A DNA stretch of 64,000 nt from Aureobasidium sp. EXF-3400 (Eukaryota; Ascomycota; Dothideomycetes; Dothideales; Saccotheciaceae), in NCBI GenBank assembly GCA_024195585.1, contig SWBL01000291.1, forward strand, positions 1 to 64,000, written 5' to 3'. Positions 36,670 through 47,325 of this stretch are shown in pieces. Every line of letters begins with the position of its first letter. The stretch's first letter is position 1. A program made the translations under genes and the position numbers. Below the pieces are notes generated by a model, which saw nothing but the letters and a program-made list of their open reading frames with translations, did no database searches and had not been told where the DNA came from.

Positions 36670-37205
36670 GTTTTCTTTTCCTGGTATGGGTTTGAAGATG
36701 GACAGAAAGCGTGAAAGTGCTAAGGATTTTATACATGCTCTGCTCGTCTTGACTCATCTATACCATTTCTCACGTGGCCAACAATCATTGAGCAAGTTTA
36801 TCCAAATTCCTCTTGTATGCCTCTTGGAGCCAACTGATGAAAGACTTTGGTATAAGCCATTGACATCGGACTTAATTTTGGTCTATCCCCGACAAAAACA
36901 CTTATGCTTATCGATCTGATAGGCCTGCCTGTTGGAAGGATACGAAGTGGAGCTTCGAGCAAGACCTCGTCCTGAGGTGAATTGTCACATGGCGTTCTGA
37001 ATGAGATTCCATTGTGACTCGTGACAGTGGTACCTCGGTATTCGAGGAGGACAGGAAGAGAGAGTATGAGGTCGATGGAGTGGAAGGAGAGATGAAACCC
37101 TATCGTCGCTTCTCGGGCCGAACATCAGACTTTCACATGCCGATCGATGAACGCATCTCCAACAACTTTTGTACACACTTTTACTCCATTCTATACCACA
37201 CAATC
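36670..37205. promoter_or_regulatory. divergent promoter, unknown protein / LMW phosphatase
   Basis: 536 bp between opposed starts. There is no coding signal, and no specific motif is recognised. Confidence 0.35.
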
Positions 37206-37815
37206 ATGACGGCCTCCACAAATTCAGAGGCGCAAAAGCCAGTCTCGGTTCTCTTCGTCTGCCTGGGCAACATCTGTACGACACCTTCCAATTTCCCCTT
37301 CGACCCATCACCATACTAACCCATCTGCAGGCCGCTCACCTATGGCCGAAGGAGTGTTCCGCCACATCACAAACCACACAAGACCAAATGCGCACCCGAT
37401 GATCTCCTCAATCGATTCTTGCGGTACAGGCGCATATCACGCTGGCGAGCAACCCGATCCGCGAACCATCTCTGTCCTAAACGCCCACAAGATCACTTCG
37501 TCCTTCTACACACACCAAGCGCGTAAATTCAGAAACTCGGATCTCAAAGATTTCGACTATGTCTTTGCTATGGACAGGGATAACGAGGAACATCTGTTGA
37601 ATGCCAGGAAGAGGATGATCAAGAAGGGAGAATTGACTGAAGAGGAGGCCGCAAAGGTTATGCTGTTTGGTGTTTGGGGCGGCAAGGGCAAGGAAGAGGT
37701 GGATGATCCCTATTACGGTGGTGCGAGAGGTTTCGACATTGCGTATGAGCAGGTCGAGAGATTCTCGAATGGCTTTGTCAAGATGTTGGAAGAGCGTGGT
37801 TCGGAGAAGAACTGA
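37206..37815 (+). CDS. LTP1: low-molecular-weight protein tyrosine phosphatase
   Basis: Two exons, 37206-37275 and 37331-37815, total 555 nt, 184 residues. The active-site loop VCLGNICRS is assembled across the intron, which interrupts the codon of the second Cys (C24). The nucleophile is C19 and the phosphate-binding Arg is R25. SPMAEGVFRH follows. Downstream, FDYVFAMDRDNEEHL and VDDPYYGG are family blocks, the latter holding the general-acid Asp. Length is slightly above the usual about 160 residues because of a 12-residue N-terminal extension and an insert around the DPYYGG loop. The enzyme dephosphorylates phosphotyrosine and small aryl phosphates in the cytosol. Physiological substrates in fungi are poorly defined; the related fission-yeast Stp1 was found as a suppressor of a cdc25 defect. 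Confidence 0.95.
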
Positions 37816-38051
37816 GCGCGCGTACCAAATAGAAAGAGCAGGTCTCTCGAGGGAGAGGTAATTGTTATAGAGAGCAGGTAACCTGCACAGAATGATACCC
37901 CTATACTATCAATGTATCACGGATATCAAACACCCAGGTTTGGTCAAGGATCTCAGACGGATTTCAGGACTCGGGACCGGTGATAGATGTCAAGGGTATC
38001 TTTCTCATCATTCATGCTACGTAACTTGTGTCAAAGATCTAAAAGTATTCC

Positions 38052-39407
38052 TCACAGCAGAGAACTCAGGGCAGCCCATGCGCCAATGATGGCCAATACT
38101 GCACCTAGCAACAAAGCTCTACCCTCCCAAGTCATGACAAGATAAGTCGCGACTCCGACAACCAGCTCGTTGCGTCTCGCAGCCTCGCGCCTTTGCTTCC
38201 AGCCCGCCTTGATAGGGTATGGTGCTTGAATAGCATTCAGTTTCTTGACCGGGTGAGTGGGTATCGAAGCATACAACACGACGGGTTTGTGGTCTGATGA
38301 TGGTTGTACCGATAGCGAGTTGTAGGCATGGATGGTGGGGTCGTGGCCGGGCAGTGCAAGGTACAATACACGATCGCACCAGCTGGGATGGCGATGCTCT
38401 GCCCAGTGCCACTCGGTCTCGTCAGGCACCACGACTGCATTTGTACCCGAACGCATCTGCTTTTGCACATCGTCGGCGGCTTGTGCGGCTTGCTCTTGTG
38501 CTTTCTTTGAGAACTTGTATGTTGGGGCGAAAGTTATTGGCGCCTCTTGAAGGTGGTGCAGCGTGTTTCCGGCATCTTTTTCGCGTTTCAGCTGGTCATT
38601 GCACATGATATGCGAGTAGTGCGTGCTATCTTCGGCCGAGTCGTTGCGGCGCGGGAAGGCATGGTGGTTGTCGGGATGCGGTGAAATGTCCGAAGTGCGA
38701 TAGTTGAGGTCGCCGCCAAAGAAGACATATGAGCTCGACTTTATCAGGCCATTGTCCTGTTCCTGCGAAGTGTGCTGGTCGTCGGTAGCCGAAGAGAGTA
38801 AGGGCTCTGTTTCATCTTGTATGTCTTCGTTGTTGGTCGCGCGTGACCGTGTCTTCTCAGCATCTGTGACCTTGGTGAAGACCAGGTTCTCGTTGATGGC
38901 ACGCCAGTCCAGGTTTCTACGCTGCCAGGCTTCTTCGTGAGGAGCCAGATGGGCTGCAACGAAGGTGAGGTCCATCTCGCTACCATCGTCAATCGCATAG
39001 GCAAGGCGCACACCGACGGCACCTTTATTGCCCATCTCCCATGCTCCGACTCCTGTTCCAGCTGTTTGGATACCACGAATGTTGCGCGCGACTTCAGGCC
39101 GTGCAAATAACATGAGAGCTGTCATGCCGACATTGCTGCACAGTATCGTCTCGTACTGCTTGTCATGTTTCCAAGACTGGTTGAGCTTCTCGATGGTCTG
39201 GGAGAAGCGCTCGAAGTAGGGCGACAGGAAGGAGCCTCCAAGGAAGGACTGGCCTAGAGGAGCAATCTCCTGCAGTGAAAGGACTATGACATCTGGAGGG
39301 AGCTGGGTGTGGGAGAGGCCTTTGTTGATGCTGGCGGCGAAGAAGTCGGCATTGACCAGCTCACGTCCACAGTTGAAAGTGAGAAACAACGTGTTAAGGT
39401 TTCCCAT
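38052..39407 (-). CDS. inositol-polyphosphate 5-phosphatase, INP54-like, C-terminal membrane anchor
   Basis: A single exon of 451 residues when started at the Met of MGNLNTLFLTFNCGREL. Forty-three codons upstream are also open but do not look like protein. The endonuclease/exonuclease/phosphatase fold is seen as TFNCGR, VLSLQEI, GNKGAVGVRL, AAHLAPHEEAWQRRN, FFGGDLNYR, APTYKF, HPSWCDRVLY and SSDHKPV. GDLNYR and PSWCDRVLY are the two signature motifs of inositol 5-phosphatases. A C-terminal hydrophobic segment (LLLGAVLAIIGAWAALSSLL) forms a tail anchor. Yeast Inp54, a PtdIns(4,5)P2 5-phosphatase tethered to the ER by its tail, has this same organisation. Residues about 225-270 form a disordered acidic insert. 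Divergent from MDM34, an ER-mitochondria contact protein, across 867 bp. Confidence 0.92.
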   Translation of the reverse strand: MGNLNTLFLTFNCGRELVNADFFAASINKGLSHTQLPPDVIVLSLQEIAPLGQSFLGGSFLSPYFERFSQTIEKLNQSWKHDKQYETILCSNVGMTALMLFARPEVARNIRGIQTAGTGVGAWEMGNKGAVGVRLAYAIDDGSEMDLTFVAAHLAPHEEAWQRRNLDWRAINENLVFTKVTDAEKTRSRATNNEDIQDETEPLLSSATDDQHTSQEQDNGLIKSSSYVFFGGDLNYRTSDISPHPDNHHAFPRRNDSAEDSTHYSHIMCNDQLKREKDAGNTLHHLQEAPITFAPTYKFSKKAQEQAAQAADDVQKQMRSGTNAVVVPDETEWHWAEHRHPSWCDRVLYLALPGHDPTIHAYNSLSVQPSSDHKPVVLYASIPTHPVKKLNAIQAPYPIKAGWKQRREAARRNELVVGVATYLVMTWEGRALLLGAVLAIIGAWAALSSLL

Positions 39408-40274
39408 GATTGTTATCTTTGCTATCTCGAAGAAGTGAGGGAAGGTACGAAGATGTTGTGCATCGCGCATGTGATAGGAGCAGCCTGATGTCATTGCCAA
39501 GGCCGCATCTCGCGAGATTCTTGACCACCTCCACACGGAGCGAGCAGAATGCCGAGCAGTTCCCCGTACTCCCGTCGTTCGTCAAAACTGACGCCAGCCC
39601 AGGCCTGAAATCATGAGTCAACATGTCGTAAGGACCCATGGCACGCCTTTCACATGCAATGACTACAGAGGTACTGCGCGTGCCTGCCGACGGAGTGTCA
39701 ACCGAAGGCATCTGTATGCTTGTTTATTCCACAGACACAGCACGGAGACAGGGCGACAAAATGACCATGCAAGCACACGCGACCGTTGCAGTCGACGTGT
39801 AGGGTAGACCAGCAGACAAGAGCATGAAATGATTCACATAGGTAGAGAATGTTTGGGTATTGTGTATATTAGGTGCGTCCAGGGTAGGAATCATGATCCA
39901 TGGTCATTGTCGTTTCAAACAGGGACTTGTTGGAGGAAACGGCAGGACTCGGAATGCATCATCTGCATCAGCCTTGTGGCCCGCGAGCGTCGGCAAAGTC
40001 TTGACTGCTGCGTCGTCTGGCCGTTGGTCATTCGTAGTTTTCATCATCATCACTTGACACTCACAACTGCCAGAGTAAACAAGCTCTTGAAACTCGCTTT
40101 CTGCTCCAAAACTCTGCACCTTGCCGGCTCTGTGCTATATCTCGACCTGCCACACTCTGTCCACACGATCTGGACGCCGCTTCTGTTCAGTATTTTCCAT
40201 CCCTTCGATGCGCCGGCACGCGACCACAAACCTCTAGTTCTGCGACCTTTGTCCAACAAGCACAACCCACCACC
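39408..40274. promoter_or_regulatory. divergent promoter, INP54-like phosphatase / MDM34
   Basis: 867 bp between opposed starts of two lipid/ER-contact genes. C/T-rich just before the MDM34 ATG at 40275. No coding signal. Confidence 0.4.
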
Positions 40275-41891
40275 ATGGCCTTCAACTTCAACTGGTCTCC
40301 GCTCATCGGCGACACGTCGCGCGCCCGCGACATGCTCACCGCCGCCCTGAACAAGTCTCCAAAGCCGCCAATCATCGTTGACGACATCATCGTCAACGAG
40401 CTGAACCTGGGATCCGTCCCGCCCGAGCTCGAAATCCTCGAAATTGGCGACTTGGCCGAAGACCGCTTCCGCGGCATCTTCAAAATGTCCTACACGGGCG
40501 ACGCCTACCTCACTCTCAAGACCCGTGTCCAGGCAAACCCTCTCAACACCTCGCTGTCCACCAAGCCCGCCTTTGCCTCTCCTCAGCCCTTGGCCGCTGC
40601 CTCGGGCCTCACCATCCCCATCCAGATCACCCTTTCCGACATCCGTCTGTCAGGCTTTGTCATTCTCGTCTTCTCGCGCCAAAAGGGCATCACCCTCGTC
40701 TTCCGCAACGACCCTCTCGAGTCCCTCAAGGTCTCGTCAACCTTCGATTCCATCCCCTTCGTCCGCAACTACCTACAGAAAGAGATTGAGGCTCAACTGC
40801 GTGTTTTGTTCATGGACGACCTTCCGGCGATTATTCACCGCCTCTCCCTGCGTGCTTTCGTTCCCGAATATCGACAAGCCCAAGACGATGAAGCCAAGGA
40901 CCCTGTCAATGCCTCAGAACGCCCTATCGACCCTCTTGCGAGCCCGCCGCAAGACCCCGTTGATTCATGGGCTGATGGCTTCGATCCTTCTCCCTTCTCT
41001 CTGGACTCGTCTTCCGAGACGTACGCCTCATTCTCCCAGAAGAACCTCCTCCGCCTTGCCGCCCTGAGCGAGTCACAACAAACACTGTCCCTGTTTACTC
41101 CTGCCATCCGCGATACCGTCTTCCGTGCTTGGGCCAGCTCCAAAGAATCCCAAGACTCGTCAACAGTCGCTACGCCACTGGCTCGTCCGAACCCTCTGTC
41201 CCGTATGCACTCGTCCATTGGAACGCCCAAGTCATGGTCCTCGGCGTCGTCTGATGTCTCGGATGCACCAACACACTCTAGTAGACCCTCTCTTGCCAGC
41301 CATTCTACGTCGTCAACCGTCTACTCAATGGGCACTAGTAGATCAAGGGCGCACGCTGCCAAGAAGAGAAAGAACAGGGTCGTCAATCTGCGCAAGACTG
41401 CCCCTGACGAGAGCTCAAACGATGCTGACAGTGTCACGACCAACGACAGCGAGGAGGTACTCGCCCCTAGCATCACACTTACTGAGCCTCCCCAATCCCC
41501 TCGTCGGATACCAAAAGCTGAACCCGAGACTGCGCCTAAAACGCCAACCTCGCATGTTCGCTTCTCTGCCTCACAGGATCCGTCGAGGCCGACTTCTGGA
41601 AACCAGACTCCCACGACTACACCCAAACCACAACGCCCTGCCTTGTCCGCTGTTCAGACTCAGCCTTTCTTCAAAGATACGAAGAGAGCAGAACTCGCAG
41701 ACCGCTCCTCTTCGGCATCGCGTCTGCGCTTCAACTCCGAGGGCTCTACTGGTGGCATTTTAGAGCAAGCTTGGATGATGAAGATGGCTGCCGAGGTCAC
41801 TCGACGCGTTCAGGAAGAGAAGGCCACTGGCGGCGGCTTCTGGCATCAATCCGAGGAGCCCGAACACCCGCCCCCAGCTTACGCTGCATGA
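40275..41891 (+). CDS. MDM34: ERMES complex subunit Mdm34
   Basis: A single exon of 538 residues. The N-terminus [10 protein letters not shown] is diagnostic of Mdm34, and residues 1 to about 195 are the SMP lipid-transfer domain ([64 protein letters not shown]). The rest is long, Ser/Pro-rich and disordered, with a basic AAKKRKNR patch near 360 and a short conserved end containing [16 protein letters not shown]. Mdm34 is a mitochondrial outer-membrane subunit of ERMES, which tethers ER to mitochondria with Mmm1, Mdm10 and Mdm12 and moves phospholipids between them. The C-terminal PPPAY sequence is a possible PY motif for Rsp5-type ubiquitin ligases, as known for yeast Mdm34; here that is inference. 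Confidence 0.96.
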   Translation: MAFNFNWSPLIGDTSRARDMLTAALNKSPKPPIIVDDIIVNELNLGSVPPELEILEIGDLAEDRFRGIFKMSYTGDAYLTLKTRVQANPLNTSLSTKPAFASPQPLAAASGLTIPIQITLSDIRLSGFVILVFSRQKGITLVFRNDPLESLKVSSTFDSIPFVRNYLQKEIEAQLRVLFMDDLPAIIHRLSLRAFVPEYRQAQDDEAKDPVNASERPIDPLASPPQDPVDSWADGFDPSPFSLDSSSETYASFSQKNLLRLAALSESQQTLSLFTPAIRDTVFRAWASSKESQDSSTVATPLARPNPLSRMHSSIGTPKSWSSASSDVSDAPTHSSRPSLASHSTSSTVYSMGTSRSRAHAAKKRKNRVVNLRKTAPDESSNDADSVTTNDSEEVLAPSITLTEPPQSPRRIPKAEPETAPKTPTSHVRFSASQDPSRPTSGNQTPTTTPKPQRPALSAVQTQPFFKDTKRAELADRSSSASRLRFNSEGSTGGILEQAWMMKMAAEVTRRVQEEKATGGGFWHQSEEPEHPPPAYAA

Positions 41892-42171
41892 GAATGAGTT
41901 TTCATTGTTTTATGTCCCCTCTGACCGTTCAAAAGATCGGCTGTATTTTTAGTATGACAAAGCGTGGAGTACTGGATGGCATTGGTTTATGGGTTTGTGT
42001 ATTTTGTTTTGCGGCATTGGTTAGTTCACACGATTCACAGCCAGTGTGTATTAAAAGCTTTCGTTTCGAGTCCTTGATAGCAATTCCTACATTTCTCTTT
42101 TGCTAGCCCCTGGAGGTCGTAACCCTGTAACGATTGAATCTACCAGTGATGTTTCGTATCTAGTTTCAGGT

Positions 42172-42629
42172 CTATTCATCCTTGTCCAAGATGGCCTTGA
42201 CGGCGGCAACCTTGTCCTCGGCTGTTTGCTTCTTGTCCGTTCTCGATCCGACTCTGATATCGCTCTGAATCCTTACAACACCATTCTCGTGCAGTAGCGA
42301 GTGGGCCTGACCAATGACACGCATCACGTCATCCCAAGGTCCCTCTGATTATCCGTCTTAGACGTGCACTGCTTGTTGGTGGTGAGACGGATGTGACTTA
42401 CCCACTGTTGTACCGGCCGAATGCATATGGTATACCAGGCCGCTTTTCTCAAGCAGGCGCTGCACTTGAGAGACCTCTTTGGAGACAGATGCTGTCGGTG
42501 TCCCCAGCGGGATGATACAGAAATCTGCAGCGGATCAGTTCTGCTCCTCGTAATTAATACTATTATAATTGACCGACCTGCGATACATGCTGGAGGAGTA
42601 GCAAGGTCAAGCAATTTATTGTCTGCCAT
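42172..42629 (-). CDS. ECM15: UPF0045/MTH1187-family thiamine-binding-like protein (ECM15)
   Basis: Three short exons, 42629-42578, 42524-42402 and 42344-42172, total 348 nt, 115 residues; none is a long ORF alone. The spliced protein starts [18 protein letters not shown] and carries the family blocks [60 protein letters not shown] and [14 protein letters not shown]. These match the MTH1187/YkoF-like fold of yeast Ecm15 (YBL001C) and archaeal relatives, some of which bind thiamine or its pyrimidine. Function in fungi is unsettled; a cell-wall phenotype gave the yeast gene its name. Intron 1 has a weak donor (GTCGGT), and intron 2 has the canonical GTAAGT. The family pattern crosses both junctions without a break, so I trust the model. 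Confidence 0.9.
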
Positions 42630-45600
42630 GTTTTCGGTTTGTTGTTGATGCGGTACGATTGACGGACGTTGAAGACTCGGCGATGATGCTGGGATTTCGA
42701 AGATACTCCCAACACCCTGACCTTCCCGAATCGTCAGACTAGAATCTACTACCAATAAACATATCACTCTCTTTCGTATCATACGGATATATGAGTGAAT
42801 TTAGATGTTCACACGACTCTTGATGTATCCATCGACGGGTTGTGCTTGAGTAGAATCTCGATTGTCTCATGAGTACAAATGAGTTCAATGGTCTGAGCAC
42901 AATATGAAAAGTCGATAATCAGTTTACTGCAAGACTTTGAGCTTCTATGATTTCCGTCAATCGTTCGAGAGCGGACCCGATCTGGCTTATGATGGCCCAT
43001 ATGGTATTTCCTCCGAAGACTCGAGCCCATATCGTACATAGTCGTGAGGGTTGTAAACGGTGTTTTCGTGAGGCTACATATCCATTAGTTTGACCTTCGC
43101 TCTAAAGTCAAGTTCAAAAGCACTAGAAACATACCTGTAAGTGGTTCGTCCTTAACCGACAGTCAGTAAATATCTCAAACCTGGATGGTTGGCCCCGCTC
43201 GCTGCTGCTGAAGCAGAACTGTCCACCATCCCGCTATCTTCTACCAGGCGAGGCTCAGCGGCGGTACTCGAAGCGTCGTAGGTGTGGATATCAATCATAT
43301 CTGAGGCGCCAGGGAAGTTGAAGCCAGTGGAGTCCAGTGTTGGGCATACATTGTCAATGAAGCTCGTATAGTCTTCCAAGGATCACATTGATAATGCTAG
43401 TAATACAACGTGGCATCCAACGGACTTGGGTTATCTGTGGCGGACTGTTGGGATCGGAGGGATGTCACATTAGTATTTGGGAAGTAGGCTGGATTCTGGT
43501 AGCCATCCTCTCTGTGACTACGGTCTGCTTGCGAAGAAGGATTTGGCTCGGCGGTACAGATGGTGTGTACTTCGGCATGCAGTGAGTTCGGGGAAGAACA
43601 AGCTGATCGAGGTGGCTCTTCGGGAACGTCTGTATCTCACACGTTCGCGTGTCTTATCAATCCGAGGGTAGATGTAGTCGGTGGAGATGTATTTCGATAA
43701 AAGTATCTTTCAAGAAGAGCCAACAAGACGATGGCCTTCAGCGGTATTACATCGTGACTTGATCCTGTCCAAGCAACCTTGCCAGTGGACAGGAGTGATC
43801 GTCGCCAGAGACCGAGGAGGCGGAAGAGACAGCAGCATCGCTAAAGGCTTTCTGAGGTTGGTGTCGAACGAGGAAAGAGGCAGGATGAGACATCAAAGAC
43901 AAGTCTCTCATAGCAAGGGTACAATGTGGTTTCTTCAAGCACTTACGCTCTAGAACTGTAGGAGATGCCGGGTAGCGCTTGTATCCCAAGAAGGGAGTGT
44001 TGCAAATTCTCCGCTACAGCCTTGATACAAAGCCAGGCAATCCAAGATGACCATCCTCGAGCACTTTACTTGCTGATGGTCAGACTTATTCAGACCAGTA
44101 GACCGACATCCGTAGTCGTCGGAGATGGAGTGCGTGAATGAATATACCCGGCGGCTGCACTTCCTTCAACCACATATAGAGTTGCATGAAACGGACAAGC
44201 CATCAAAACAGCCAAAATCTGCAGTATAGATAACTCTTGCAGCACACCCTGCCAAACAGCAAAGTCTGCATGAACCATTGGCAATCGAATGCAAGACAGC
44301 CCTGTACGTACATATAAGCATGCTCGCTCGCATGGTGCATGTGCATAAAACAAAAGGCCAGTCAGCCCTTCAGCGCAAGCGGCTTTCCCGAGAATTTATC
44401 GAAAGTCTGCCATATTAAAGGCCCCCTTACACAGCCCTGTCCTGACAACAAACATGCGTAAGAGGCAGCAAACAACCAATATAAATCGTTTGTTTAGAAA
44501 AGGGCTGTGTTCCTCAGATGGTTTTCCAACCGAGATCCCCACCTGCGGAGTGTTTTGCGTAGATTGTTGCTGGCTTCCGAGATTGATTGTGCCGCTATTG
44601 ATGGATGATTTTCCGAGCTGCCTTGGTGAGCAGTGAGCACGAACTGTGTCGCTTGCGCGATCCGAAAACCTGGTCATCGAAGATGAGCGAGAGATGCGAT
44701 GGAGATCAGCGATGGAAACATGGTGTTGGGATGATGACGGTGGTGTGTGTTGTTTGAGAGATTGATTGAGGGCGGAGTTTGTCCTCCGAAACGCTCATCG
44801 GCTGCTGCTTGCTCCTGCCTTTCCATCAAGTCCATCACGCTCGAGTCGCCCACGAGGCTTCAGAGTCTCCTGACATGGCTAACCGGAAGAGGCTATTCCA
44901 CTTCTCGCCTCTCGCTGTATTCTTGTTCTATCTCGATACCTGCTCCTCATCACTCCTCGCAAATCTAAACACCGTGCTAAATCCGAAGCTGTAGAACAAA
45001 TGATGCTGTCCACCTGTCGGTGTGTAAACGAGTCGCGGAGAGTGATCAACCAGATTGTCGAACACGATCAGTCCTCTAGCTAGAGAAGAACTCTGGTACA
45101 TGTCAAGGAAGCATTGACAGCATTCTTTTCACCGCACATGATGTCTCACTACCAGCTTTCGATCAGATGCTCCCTGCCAACCACCCATAGAATCCCACCG
45201 CGATCCATAGGGCATCCGATAGTAGATGCTCGCGATGGCCACTAGAAGACACCTAGTTTTTGACTCGCTTCTCGAAGTTCCAATCAAAGTGCCGCTATCA
45301 CACATCAATGCAATGCGATGCGATGTCTGTTAAACAGCTAAACATATTGTTTACCACCAGAGCGGGCAAAACAGCCACAAAGCAAAAACACAAAAACCTC
45401 CGAGCCGTGGTTCCAGCACAGAAATTCGCCATCCGAACCCTTCATCATCCGTACCGAACATATCTCTTGCACAGCAACACGGCACAGCCGAACCACATAG
45501 TTGTCGCGTCGTGTTTTAGGAAATTTGACGTACGCAAGAAACGTTTCTTGTCAGGCGTCCGCTGATGTTTAGAGTTTGAGAAGTTCAACGGGCCGTCGAT

Positions 45601-45954
45601 ATCTAAAACGCACCGCGCGCCGTGCTGCAGGAACAACGAGATTAAATGAGGCATGGCTTGCATGCCACCATTGAAGTCTTTTTGCGATCAGGCTGAGTCA
45701 TTGCATTATAGGTCGTGGCTCGTTATATTAGTAATAGGAGAAAAGGAGTGTGAGGACAAAAAATAATTGTAGAGACACTAATATGTTTGAAGAAAAGAGA
45801 GGAACAAATCGCTCAGGGGATATCAGTAAAACAAGAAGTGGATGTAAAGCATGAAGGCGAGCCTTCGGCGTAGAAACAAACACCTGAAGAAAGTGACAGA
45901 GGAGACGTTATATCGTAAGTGGTAGAATGTGATGTAAACGAAAAAGCGTTGCAT
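42630..45954. other. gene-poor interval with a possible degraded or many-intron gene on the minus strand (about 44350-42930)
   Basis: Several short minus-strand segments look protein-like in composition but do not join into one frame. Examples are a Ser/Pro/Asn-rich stretch at about 43625-43405 (YQNPAYFPNTNVTSLRSQQS), MEDYTSFIDNVCPTLDSTGF at 43379-43175, WLCIKAVAENLQHSLLGIQ near 44020-43960, and SDAAVSSASSVSGDDHSCPL near 43850. A GTAAGT donor follows the third and a YAG precedes the fourth, so genuine introns may exist. It could be a transcription-factor-like gene with several introns, or a relic. From 44360 to 45954 I see nothing supportable. Confidence 0.3.
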
Positions 45955-47325
45955 TCAAGCGGATCGTTCACGCTTGTGCAGTGTCGGTCTTGGTTTCTGG
46001 ACGAACTTGTCGCACTCGGCTCGCAGATCTCCAAGACTGGGACTCATGACCACGCGAGGTCTCTGCTGTGCTGCAAGACCTCTGATGCTCCGTGAGCTGG
46101 CAGGTCTACTGAGACTCATAGCACTAGCAGAGCGGGTGACATCGTGGTTTGGGCTGGATGGCCGCGAACTCAGTACGGATCCTTTGCGGCTGCGAGAGCC
46201 AAATGCGGCGTCCATGGGACTGACAATCTGGCCAGCGAATGGTGAAGAAGTGATGATGGTGCCGGGAGAAGCAGCAGGAGAGGGTAAAGGACTGTCGCTG
46301 CGGAATAAAGGATGGATGTGTGTTTGATCCTGGTTTAGTTGTTGGTGGGATGGGCGGCGATTCAAAGAAGGTGCGAAAGGAGGGAAGTCGGGTGAGTCAG
46401 GGACTTCGTCGGCCTCTTCGTCGGCCTCACAAGCCTCTGGGAATGGACCGTCAAGAGGGTAAGCGGGAGATACTGGTCTGCTGCCAGGGATAGTCTCGAG
46501 TCGGTGTGGCTGTGCGACTCGCAGAGCTGTCAAGGCATCTGCGGCCTCGGCTGTATCTGAAGTGGATGCAACGTTCCAGGTCTCAAAACCATCGGAGGGT
46601 CTACGCTCCGAGGTTGAACATGACCGCACACTCTCCGACTGCTTCATTGAGTTTTTCGACCCTTTGCCGTGTCGGAGGAATTGTTGCACAGAGTTGCGAA
46701 CGCTGAATTTCACGCTGGTCGATTGTTCATCCGAGATGTCGGAAAACGTTGACACTGGTCGACTGAAGTTCGGTGTGTAGGGTGAAAGAGTGTTTAGTGA
46801 GAGGGCTTGAGTTTTCTGCTCGCCAAGATCCATGCAGCTTTGCAGAGGGTCGGATGTAAAAAGAACGGAATCTGGTAACGAAGATTTTGATCTCCAGTAA
46901 AGTCCACCATACACGCCAAGCGATATGAGCGAGAATGTCCACATTGCGAGAGCAGCGGCGACCATTGACGCGAGACGTTCATAGTGACCATGTGTTTCGA
47001 AGAGCGGTAGATTATTGTACATCCAACCAAGGACATAAATCGACATGATCATAGCGATTGCAAATGGCAACATGGTAGCAGCTGCTAGAGCCCACTTGTA
47101 AGACTGCAGGTCGCGAGCAGTAGAAGTGTAAAAGACGACAAAAACAAAGAGGACTGCGATCGCCAAAATGTCAAACACAGCAGCCACTGTTGCATGCATA
47201 TGTATGGGGGTGGGTACAAGGACTGAAGCTGCGAACATTGTGATGAAGGTGGCGAGAGCAGTAGTGGAGAAGCAGGCTGCTAGGCAGCTAAGGATGCATG
47301 CCGGGCTCCTTTGTATCAAAGGCAT
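45955..47325 (-). CDS. four-transmembrane fungal membrane protein with disordered cytosolic tail
   Basis: A single exon of 456 residues. Four hydrophobic segments occupy roughly residues 11-33, 44-66, 79-101 and 122-147 (for example AVFDILAIAVLFVFVVFYT and MVAAALAMWTFSLISLGVYGG), a MARVEL-like spacing. The remaining about 300 residues are hydrophilic, Ser/Pro-rich and probably cytosolic, with acidic runs (EADEEADEVPDSPDFPPFAP) and repeated SRPxS/RSxS patterns that could be phosphorylated. It ends with a conserved-looking RVVMSPSLGDLRAECDKF motif. Many ascomycetes carry uncharacterised proteins of this layout. I cannot assign a function. The whole ORF is on one exon with consistent frame, and its own promoter lies in the 47326-49587 interval. 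Confidence 0.8.
   Translation of the reverse strand: MPLIQRSPACILSCLAACFSTTALATFITMFAASVLVPTPIHMHATVAAVFDILAIAVLFVFVVFYTSTARDLQSYKWALAAATMLPFAIAMIMSIYVLGWMYNNLPLFETHGHYERLASMVAAALAMWTFSLISLGVYGGLYWRSKSSLPDSVLFTSDPLQSCMDLGEQKTQALSLNTLSPYTPNFSRPVSTFSDISDEQSTSVKFSVRNSVQQFLRHGKGSKNSMKQSESVRSCSTSERRPSDGFETWNVASTSDTAEAADALTALRVAQPHRLETIPGSRPVSPAYPLDGPFPEACEADEEADEVPDSPDFPPFAPSLNRRPSHQQLNQDQTHIHPLFRSDSPLPSPAASPGTIITSSPFAGQIVSPMDAAFGSRSRKGSVLSSRPSSPNHDVTRSASAMSLSRPASSRSIRGLAAQQRPRVVMSPSLGDLRAECDKFVQKPRPTLHKRERSA

Noticed and set aside
39408..39536. 43-codon N-terminal extension of the INP54-like phosphatase
   Set aside because: Open but with non-protein-like composition. The conserved fold starts at MGNLNTLFLTFNCGREL, so the later Met was chosen.
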